Shown here piece after piece: positions 6,772 to 11,262 of a stretch of 11,262 nt of DNA. Positions within the stretch are counted from its first letter, which is position 1, and every line of letters starts with the position of its first letter. Origin of the DNA: UBA7398 sp964597305 (GTDB lineage: Bacteria; Actinomycetota; Actinomycetes; Nanopelagicales; Nanopelagicaceae); NCBI GenBank assembly GCA_964597305.1, contig CAZQWU010000038.1, positions 1 through 11,262 on the forward strand, read 5' to 3'. The notes under the pieces are model-generated. The model was not told the origin of the DNA. It searched no databases and saw nothing but the letters and a program-made list of their open reading frames with translations. The position numbers were made by a program, and so were the translations under genes.

Positions 6772-8448
6772 ATGGCGTTAGCACCACGAAACCAGCGGCA
6801 ATGGTGGCGCGATGCGGTGACGTATCAGATTTATATTCGCTCGTTTGCTGATGCAAATGGCGATGGCAAAGGCGATGTTGCAGGTATTCGTTCGCGCTTG
6901 CCGTATTTGAAGAGTCTAGGCATCGATGCCATCTGGATTACACCCTGGTATCCATCGCCACAAAATGATCATGGGTATGACGTCTCGGATTACATGGATA
7001 TTGAGCCAGATTATGGAACGTTAAAAGATGCAGAACAGTTAATAAAGGAAGCGCATGACTTAGGAATTCGCGTCATTGTCGATGTCGTTCCTAATCACAG
7101 CTCTGATCAACATAAGTGGTTTCAAGAAGCGCTGGCAGCAGGGCCAGGATCACAAGCGCGCGATCGTTATATGTTCCGTGATGGCAAAGGTGCCAATGGT
7201 GAGTTACCACCAAATAATTGGCATGCGGTATTTGGTGGACCAGCGTGGGAACGGGTTATTGAAGCGGATGGAAAACCAGGGCAGTGGTACTTACATTTAT
7301 TTGCAGTAGAACAACCTGATTTCAATTGGGAAAATCCAGAAGTTCGACAGTATTTTGAAGATGTCTTGAAATTCTGGCTCGATCGTGGCGTTGATGGATT
7401 CCGGATCGATGTTGCGCACGGCATGATCAAAGCGCCGGGGCTACCAGATGTGCAGAGTGAGAATTTAACGCCCGAGATGTTGGCGGCATTAAAGATGCCA
7501 TTTTGGGATCAAGATGGTGTTCATGAGATTTATCGTTCTTGGCGAAAGATTTTTGATTCCTATAGCGGAGATCGGATGGCAGTTGCGGAGGCGTGGGTTC
7601 GCCCAGCCGAGCGCATCGCTTTGTATTTACGGCCAGATGAATTAGCAAATTCGTTTAACTTTGATTTCCTTTCATCGCGTTGGGATGAAAAAGATTTACG
7701 CAAAAACATTGAGACCTCGGTACATTCCATTCAAAAAGTAGGCGCGCCAGCATCATGGGTTTTAGAAAATCATGATGTGGTCCGCGTTCTCGATAGATTT
7801 GATTTGGATTTAGGTCACGGAAAGATCGATACAACCTTGGAACGCCAAGGCGATCCGGCGAAATTAAATATCGCGCGTGGAACGTTACGTGCACGTTCAG
7901 GAGCGCTCTTGATGTTGGCGCTACCGGGCGGTGCATATATATATCAAGGCGAAGAGTTAGCGTTGCCAGAAGTTCGCGATATTCCAGAAGATCGATTAAC
8001 TGATCCTCGATGGAAGATGAGTGGATATAAAGATCGTGGGCGTGATGGTTGTCGCGTTCCGATTCCATGGACAACAGATGCTTCAGGTGCGCATGGATTT
8101 TCTACCAATGGATCGTTAACGCGCGAACAGGCGTGGTTACCGCAATCATCGTGGTGGGGAAATTATTCTGTTGAATCACAAGAGGCGAAGAAAGATTCCA
8201 CGCTCCATCTCTTTAGGAAAGCGCTAGCGATACGAAAGGGCGAAGAAGGTTTAGGTGATGGTCCGATGTCGTGGATTGACGCTGGCGATAATGTATTAGC
8301 GTTTTCTCGACCAGGAAATTTTGCATGTTATGTGAACTTCGGAGGAGAGATTTCACTTCCGGAAGGTGCAGAGGTTTTACTTTCGTCAGGTCCACTCAAT
8401 AACGGAAAACTTCCTACCGATACCGCAGTTTGGATACGAACGAGGTGA
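6772..8448 (+). CDS. GH13 alpha-glucosidase / oligo-1,6-glucosidase type
   Basis: The 558-aa enzyme lacks a signal peptide, so it should hydrolyse short alpha-glucosides (maltose, isomaltose, sucrose-type) in the cytoplasm with retention. The (beta/alpha)8 barrel begins at WWRDAVTYQIYIRSFADANG. A Ca-binding-like loop DANGDGKGD lies at 27-35. Conserved region I is DVVPNH (104-109). Region II GFRIDVAHG holds the nucleophile D213. E273 in AVAEAWV is the acid/base, and region IV ENHD holds D335 as stabiliser. A C-terminal beta domain follows (HLFRKALAIRKGEEGL onward). Length and motif set fit actinobacterial GH13 alpha-glucosidases (subfamily 30 or 23; I cannot decide). GAGGAG at 6760-6765, six bases before ATG 6772, is a strong ribosome site. 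The gene abuts the thioesterase stop, and its own stop overlaps the transporter start (GTGA). Confidence 0.93.
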   Translation: MALAPRNQRQWWRDAVTYQIYIRSFADANGDGKGDVAGIRSRLPYLKSLGIDAIWITPWYPSPQNDHGYDVSDYMDIEPDYGTLKDAEQLIKEAHDLGIRVIVDVVPNHSSDQHKWFQEALAAGPGSQARDRYMFRDGKGANGELPPNNWHAVFGGPAWERVIEADGKPGQWYLHLFAVEQPDFNWENPEVRQYFEDVLKFWLDRGVDGFRIDVAHGMIKAPGLPDVQSENLTPEMLAALKMPFWDQDGVHEIYRSWRKIFDSYSGDRMAVAEAWVRPAERIALYLRPDELANSFNFDFLSSRWDEKDLRKNIETSVHSIQKVGAPASWVLENHDVVRVLDRFDLDLGHGKIDTTLERQGDPAKLNIARGTLRARSGALLMLALPGGAYIYQGEELALPEVRDIPEDRLTDPRWKMSGYKDRGRDGCRVPIPWTTDASGAHGFSTNGSLTREQAWLPQSSWWGNYSVESQEAKKDSTLHLFRKALAIRKGEEGLGDGPMSWIDAGDNVLAFSRPGNFACYVNFGGEISLPEGAEVLLSSGPLNNGKLPTDTAVWIRTR

Positions 8449-9686
8449 AAAAACTCCATCCGGCTTGGTTTGCGGCCGGAGTTGTTTTCTTTACGTTATT
8501 TATGACCGCAGGCTTTCGCGCTGCGCCATCAGTTTTAATCATTCCGCTGGAAGATGAGTTTGGTTGGTCTCGCGCAACGATTTCGTTAGCGGTCAGTATC
8601 AATGTTTTGTTGTATGGCTTGATGGCGCCATTTGCGGCGGCGTTGATGGAACGGTTTGGCATTCGACGCGTTGTGATGGTGGCGCTGACAACAATTGGAA
8701 TTGGCGCGTTATCGACAATCTGGATTTCCCATCCGTGGCAACTCATTCTTTTATGGGGCGTCGTAGTTGGGTTAGGTTCAGGATCAATGGCGTTAGTTTT
8801 CGCTGCCACTGTTGCCAATCGTTGGTTTATTGAAAAACGTGGTTCGGTCATTGGCGTCTTAACTGCAGCGACTGCGACGGGACAATTAGTTTTCTTGCCA
8901 GGAATGGCGGCAGTTGCAACCCATCAAGGCTGGCGCCATGTCTCAGTTATTGTCGCTAGTGGTGCATTTGTTATGGTGCCGATGATTTATATCTTCCTCA
9001 AAGAAAAACCAGCAGATCTAGGAATTACGCCGTATGGCGCGGGATCTGATTGGGTCGCACCGAGTGCGCCAGCGATGCCGGCTGCGCGACTTGCGATCGA
9101 CAGTTTGGTGCGCGCAGTGAAAGTAAAAGATTTCTGGTTATTAGTTTTTTCATTCTTTGTCTGTGGGTTATCAACGAGCGGTTTAGTCGGAACCCATTTC
9201 ATCCCAGCAGCACATGACCACGGCATGGTCGAAGTAACAGCTGCGAGTTTGCTTGCGATGATTGGTGTATTTGACGTGATCGGCACAATTTTTTCTGGGT
9301 GGTTAACAGATCGAATTGATCCGCGAAAATTATTGTTTTTCTATTACTTCTTGCGGGGGCTTTCACTGTTCTTATTGCCTTCGATTCTTTTCTCAACAGT
9401 CCACCCCACCACGCTTATTTTTATTATTTTCTACGGTTTAGATTGGGTCGCCACAGTTCCACCGACGGTGATGTTGAGTCGAAATATTATTGGCCAAGAA
9501 CGTGGCACCGTTATTTATGGATGGGTATTTGCAGCGCACCAAATCGGCGGATCATTTGCCGCATTTACGGCAGCGTTGGTGCGAGTGAAGTTTGGTGATT
9601 ACGCGCTCTCGTTTTACATCACGGGAGTTCTCTGCGTGCTTGCAGCGTATGCAGTAACGCGAATTTCCAAGCCCGCGGTTCGATAG
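8445..9686 (+). CDS. MFS transporter, MCT/OFA-like
   Basis: From GTG 8445, which overlaps the alpha-glucosidase stop by four bases (GTGA), the product has 413 aa and about 12 hydrophobic segments in two halves. The halves are separated by a hydrophilic loop near residues 185-225. An in-frame TTG at 8430 would add five residues but lies deeper in the preceding gene. The motif IPLEDEFGWSRATIS after the first helix is typical of the monocarboxylate/oxalate-formate branch of the major facilitator superfamily. LMERFGIRR and GWLTDRIDPRK are the two loop 2-3 type A motifs. The substrate is not determined. Position behind an alpha-glucosidase would suggest sugar, but the EFGWSR signature points rather to small carboxylates, so I do not assign one. 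Confidence 0.9.
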   Translation: MKKLHPAWFAAGVVFFTLFMTAGFRAAPSVLIIPLEDEFGWSRATISLAVSINVLLYGLMAPFAAALMERFGIRRVVMVALTTIGIGALSTIWISHPWQLILLWGVVVGLGSGSMALVFAATVANRWFIEKRGSVIGVLTAATATGQLVFLPGMAAVATHQGWRHVSVIVASGAFVMVPMIYIFLKEKPADLGITPYGAGSDWVAPSAPAMPAARLAIDSLVRAVKVKDFWLLVFSFFVCGLSTSGLVGTHFIPAAHDHGMVEVTAASLLAMIGVFDVIGTIFSGWLTDRIDPRKLLFFYYFLRGLSLFLLPSILFSTVHPTTLIFIIFYGLDWVATVPPTVMLSRNIIGQERGTVIYGWVFAAHQIGGSFAAFTAALVRVKFGDYALSFYITGVLCVLAAYAVTRISKPAVR

Positions 9687-9701
9687 TTGTAGATTAAGAA
9701 A

Positions 9702-10076
9702 ATGGATACGTTTTACGATCGCGTCGGAGGACGGGCAACCTTTGAACAACTCGTCTCGCATTTTTATGCGTTGGTTGCGATCGATCCCATATTAAAACCG
9801 ATGTATCCGGATGAGGATTTTCATGGCGCAGCACGGCGGCTGATGATGTTTCTCGAACAATATTGGGGCGGGCCAACGACGTATCAACAAGAGCGAGGTC
9901 ATCCTCGACTTCGGATGCGCCATGCACAATTTCCCATTGATCTTGCGGCGCGGGATGCCTGGTTGCGATGTATGAAATCAGCAGTCGATGAGTTAGAAAT
10001 AGAGGAAGCAGATCGCGTTATTTTGTGGAGTTACTTAGAGTTAGCAGCCAATAGCTTGGTTAATCGAGAAAGCTAA
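9702..10076 (+). CDS. glbO: Group II truncated haemoglobin (trHbO)
   Basis: The 124-aa 2-over-2 globin matches the trHbO family in length. Aligned by eye with remembered mycobacterial GlbO, the key residues are all present one position earlier. B10 is Y22 in HFYALV, CD1 is Y35 in LKPMYPDED, proximal F8 is H74 in RMRHAQFPI, and G8 is W87 in RDAWLRCM. The signature FLEQYWGGPTTY (50-61) follows the CD region. Such proteins bind O2 tightly in the cytoplasm and are linked to peroxide, NO or membrane-respiration chemistry. The start ATG 9702 has only a weak AAGAA upstream. The gene follows the transporter by 15 bases and is probably the last gene of the ettA run, closed by two terminators. Confidence 0.95.
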   Translation: MDTFYDRVGGRATFEQLVSHFYALVAIDPILKPMYPDEDFHGAARRLMMFLEQYWGGPTTYQQERGHPRLRMRHAQFPIDLAARDAWLRCMKSAVDELEIEEADRVILWSYLELAANSLVNRES

Positions 10077-10134
10077 AAAAGTAACTCTCTGTTGTTAATT
10101 TTTAAGATATATTTTCCCAACGTTCATTTGGCGT

Positions 10135-10170
10135 AAAGAATCCCGCTTAACGGCGGGATTCTTTATTTTT
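10135..10170 (+). terminator. Intrinsic terminator 1, after the globin gene
   Basis: A perfect 12-bp stem, AAAGAATCCCGC (10135-10146) with GCGGGATTCTTT (10153-10164), encloses a six-base loop TTAACG. A T-rich tail follows to 10170. It lies 58 bases after the globin stop and should end the ettA-to-globin transcript. Confidence 0.93.
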
Positions 10171-10207
10171 AGGATATATTTCTCATAGTTTCCAAATGGC
10201 GTAAGTG

Positions 10208-10236
10208 AACCCGCTTCGGCGGGTTTATTTATTTTT
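10208..10236 (+). terminator. Intrinsic terminator 2, tandem to terminator 1
   Basis: The 7-bp stem AACCCGC/GCGGGTT is capped by a stable TTCG tetraloop (10215-10218) and followed by TTTATTTATTTTT. It lies 38 bases after terminator 1 and acts as a backstop, isolating the downstream RNA locus from operon read-through. Confidence 0.92.
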
Positions 10237-10275
10237 ATGAATTTTCCACAGTTTTAAGTAACTCACCGTAGGTTC

Positions 10276-10281
10276 TATACA
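10276..10281 (+). promoter_or_regulatory. Candidate -10 box for the downstream RNA locus
   Basis: TATACA, within TTCTATACAAAAT, is the best -10-like hexamer between terminator 2 and the tRNA-like sequence. It predicts transcription from about 10288. No good -35 lies at 17 bases (TTTAAG at 10253-10258 is weak), so the assignment is tentative. Confidence 0.3.
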
Positions 10282-10322
10282 AAATAAATTGGCCTTGAAA
10301 TTAGTCCAATCTAGTAAGGCGA

Positions 10323-10396
10323 GCTGCTGTGGTGTAACTGGTAACACTTCCAATTTTGCCAACTGGACACTGCGGGTTCAAGTCCCGTCAGCAGTT
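10323..10396 (+). tRNA. tRNA-Gln-like sequence (TTG) with an abnormal anticodon arm
   Basis: The acceptor GCTGCTG pairs with CAGCAGT, with a terminal G-U pair. The D arm GTGT/ACAC around AACTGGTA is of the type typical for tRNA-Gln. The T arm GCGGG/CCCGT around TTCAAGT is good. The anticodon arm is wrong for a normal tRNA. TCCA (10349-10352) pairs with TGGA (10364-10367), but an A-C mismatch follows, leaving a 9-base loop TTTTGCCAA instead of 5 bp plus 7 bases. If the first seven bases are taken as the loop, the anticodon is TTG, but position 37 would be C. The discriminator would be T, and CCA is not encoded (CCG follows). It may be an atypical functional tRNA-Gln, a decayed one, or a tRNA-like domain of a larger RNA. 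Confidence 0.55.
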
Positions 10397-10410
10397 CCGC
10401 ACTTCGACAC

Positions 10411-10456
10411 GTTATGGATTGTTGGCAACAATCTCAAGATTTAATCTTGACATAAC
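10411..10456 (+). other. Perfect three-way-junction inverted-repeat structure
   Basis: The outer stem GTTATG (10411-10416) pairs with CATAAC (10451-10456). Directly inside, without a single unpaired base, are two hairpins. GATTGTT/AACAATC (10417-10423 with 10427-10433) has a three-base loop GGC. The 17-base palindrome at 10434-10450 has TCAAGA at one end, TCTTGA at the other and TTTAA as loop. All pairs are Watson-Crick. The element starts 15 bases after the tRNA-like domain. It could fold as RNA or as extruded DNA. Confidence 0.8.
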
Positions 10457-10493
10457 TGAAAGAGGAATTGGCCCTGAGAAATTGGGGCCAATT

Positions 10494-10559
10494 TGATAAT
10501 ATTTGGCCAGTTGTCCAGTTGGCGTAAAGAATCCCGCTTCACGGCGGGATTCTTTATTT
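10494..10559 (+). repeat. Third copy (C) of the terminator module
   Basis: GATAATATTT (10495-10504), a 15-base variable part with two CCAGTTG copies, TGGCGTAA (10520-10527) and the hairpin repeat the layout of copies A and B. From TTGGCGTAA to the end of the hairpin, copy C differs from copy A by a single loop base (TTCACG against TTAACG), about 390 bases away. Confidence 0.75.
10526..10559 (+). terminator. Intrinsic terminator 3, ends the RNA locus and overlaps the mscS stop
   Basis: The 12-bp stem AAAGAATCCCGC (10526-10537) with GCGGGATTCTTT (10544-10555) has loop TTCACG and a short TTTATTTA-type tail. The stop codon of the convergent mscS gene (10556-10554) lies inside the second arm. The hairpin may serve both strands, but the minus-strand side lacks a long T tract. 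Confidence 0.85.
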
Positions 10560-11111
10560 ATGGGCTTTGGATTTATTTCCTACTTTGAGAATTTCTCCAT
10601 TGCGTAAGTACCAGAGCGTTCCTGAGTTATCGCGAACGGTTGTAATTCGAAGACCGACGGACTCAACAATTCCTTTAACTTCTTGTACATCAACTTCATC
10701 GCCTACACCGTATTGATCTTCGATCAACATAAATAAACCTGAGAGAACATCGCGAACAATTGTTTGAGCGCCGAGACCGAGCGCGACGCCAACGACACCA
10801 GCAGATGCAACAAGTGGTCCAAGATCAAGGCCGAATTGGCCAAGCAACATTGAACCGGCGATAAGCCAGATTCCTGCATTAGCAAAGCTACGGAGCACAG
10901 AGCCAGCAGCGCGAGCGCGTTCTTTCTGCCGTTCTCGAGTGCGACCTGGGCCGGGGATGAAATCTGCATTGGCGATGCGATCCATGCCTCGCGAAATAGT
11001 TCGGGCAACGATTTTCTGGATGACTGCAGCAACTACCAGGATGACGAGAATGCGCAACGGGGCGCCAGTGAACCAATCGATCACGTTTTTGACGTCGGTG
11101 TTTACGTTCAT
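10554..11111 (-). CDS. Short MscS-family mechanosensitive channel
   Basis: The 185-aa protein is well below the ~286 aa of E. coli MscS. An N-terminal membrane helix (about 18-36) is followed by a charged stretch (RTRERQKERARA, 57-68) and a second helix (75-93). The Gly/Ala-rich pore helix (98-125, ASAGVVGVALGLGAQTIV) then runs into RDVLSGLFMLIEDQYGVGDEVDV, the family signature. A beta domain (about 130-178) ends in LWYLRNGEILKVGNKSK. The large C-terminal alpha/beta vestibule domain is missing, so this is a minimal channel. Short forms of this type are known in actinobacteria. It should open under membrane tension and release solutes on osmotic downshift. ATG 11111 has no strong ribosome site. 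The stop lies in terminator 3, convergent with the RNA locus. Confidence 0.9.
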   Translation of the reverse strand: MNVNTDVKNVIDWFTGAPLRILVILVVAAVIQKIVARTISRGMDRIANADFIPGPGRTRERQKERARAAGSVLRSFANAGIWLIAGSMLLGQFGLDLGPLVASAGVVGVALGLGAQTIVRDVLSGLFMLIEDQYGVGDEVDVQEVKGIVESVGLRITTVRDNSGTLWYLRNGEILKVGNKSKAHK

Positions 11112-11262
11112 TTCATGCCGACTCTAGTAGAAATTTTCTCGAAATCCGAAGAAATTCACGGGCTCATCAGGCAAGATAACCCCCACGGTACGAGCCACGT
11201 GCCGGCTAAAGGGGAAACGTGTCGAGCGGGAACAGAAGGACTCTGATTCTGAACGCCACCTA
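11112..11262. other. Unassigned segment at the window edge
   Basis: This segment looks more GC-rich than the neighbouring genes. Two open frames face each other. A minus-strand frame enters from the edge and stops with TAG at 11126-11124, 12 bases before the mscS start (45 sense codons seen). A plus-strand frame runs from ATG 11115 for 43 codons. I recognise neither. Several short inverted repeats are present: GGCTC/GAGCC (11161-11165 with 11192-11196), CACGT/ACGTG (11196-11200 with 11217-11221) and CAGAA/TTCTG (11233-11237 with 11247-11251). It could be the 3' end of a gene upstream of mscS, a structured RNA, or neither. Confidence 0.3.

Larger units (their letters stand above)
10099..10236 (+). 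repeat. Tandem pair of ~70-bp terminator modules (copies A and B)
   Basis: Copy A (10099-10170) and copy B (10166-10236) share the same order of parts. These are TTTTTA(A/G)GATATATTT, a 14-15 base variable part, TGGCGTAA (10129-10136 and 10197-10204), a GC-rich terminator hairpin and a T-rich tail. The TTTTT tail of A is also the head of B. The similarity outside the hairpins shows duplication of a larger unit than a terminator alone. A third copy lies at 10494-10559. Confidence 0.75.
10288..10559 (+). ncRNA. Candidate structured RNA: tRNA-like domain, three-way junction, hairpins, terminator
   Basis: This segment has no convincing protein gene, but it is bounded by a -10-like box and an intrinsic terminator and is packed with complementary segments. 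In order it holds AATTGG/CCAAT-type arms at 10288-10310, the tRNA-like domain (10323-10396) and a three-way junction (10411-10456). Next come a hairpin AATTGGCCC/GGGCCAATT (10466-10474 with 10485-10493) and a competing pair GGCCAA/TTGGCC (10486-10491 with 10503-10508). Then follow two copies of CCAGTTG (10507-10513 and 10515-10521) and the terminator. The downstream gene is on the other strand, so this is not a leader of a neighbouring protein gene. I cannot match it to a known RNA family. An alternative is a tRNA followed by fortuitous hairpins, with processing releasing the tRNA. Confidence 0.5.

Noticed and set aside
7655..8074. 139-codon minus-strand frame inside the alpha-glucosidase
   Set aside because: Antisense shadow of a gene with intact catalytic motifs; no recognisable domain or ribosome site.
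8414..8851. 145-codon minus-strand frame across the transporter start
   Set aside because: Antisense shadow of a clear MFS protein; composition is that expected of reversed membrane-helix codons.
10323..10396. T-box or tmRNA explanation for the tRNA-like sequence
   Set aside because: No T-box consensus and no same-strand downstream gene; it has its own D arm and an anticodon-like loop, which tmRNA tRNA domains lack, and no tag frame was found.
10468..10527. 19-codon frame starting TTG after AGAGGA and ending at the TAA of TGGCGTAA
   Set aside because: The ribosome site is too close to the TTG, the frame runs through strong hairpins, and the other two module copies do not preserve it.
10099..10559. 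CRISPR-like repeats
   Set aside because: Only three imperfect copies, unequal spacing, and the repeats are terminator hairpins; no cas genes.
11124..11180. Hammerhead-like CTGATGAG followed by GAGAAA on the minus strand
   Set aside because: Stem II does not form between the core elements, and stems I and III are missing.

Overview
The window looks like a compact bacterial chromosome segment, most likely from a streamlined, moderately AT-leaning actinobacterium. Freshwater Nanopelagicales (acI-like) is my best guess. This is inferred from an Orn-type oligoribonuclease, an EttA ABC-F protein, a group II truncated haemoglobin close to mycobacterial GlbO, an actinobacterial-style GH13 alpha-glucosidase, very short gene spacing, frequent GTG/TTG starts and TTA-rich codon use. 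No mobile element, CRISPR array or phage gene is visible.

Left part (1-1290): a partial tRNA-Lys(CTT) and a complete tRNA-His(GTG) lie on the minus strand. Between them are a secreted DUF1524/HNH-type nuclease (+) and a small four-helix membrane protein (-), whose 3' ends overlap by 8 bases. The longest open frame for the membrane protein runs back through tRNA-His, so its true start is probably the GTG at 1176.

Middle part (1370-4640): a two-gene operon encodes a DUF1800 protein and a Tat-exported DUF1501 protein, coupled by an ATGA overlap. It converges on oligoribonuclease (orn, TTG start). tRNA-Arg(TCT) lies upstream of orn on the same strand.

Right-centre (4694-10076): a tight plus-strand run of five genes contains ettA, a hotdog thioesterase, a GH13 alpha-glucosidase, an MFS transporter and trHbO. 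The first four are joined by 4-base overlaps or a 0-base gap, and the globin follows 15 bases later. The run combines ribosome energy sensing, acyl-CoA thioester hydrolysis, sugar release, transport and haem-based O2 chemistry. No single pathway is evident. Two strong tandem intrinsic terminators close it.

Right end (10237-11262): the most unusual part is 10276-10559, which has no protein gene. It carries a tRNA-like sequence with good acceptor, D and T arms but a distorted anticodon arm around TTG. After this come a perfect three-way-junction fold with no unpaired junction bases, a 9-bp hairpin with a competing alternative, a 12-nt stretch exactly complementary to the tRNA-like anticodon arm, and an intrinsic terminator. 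I read this as a candidate structured RNA of about 270 nt. Its terminator belongs to a ~70-bp module (GATATATTT, then TGGCGTAA, then a hairpin) present three times in 460 bases. A short MscS-type channel gene (-) ends inside the last terminator. The final 150 bases could not be assigned.
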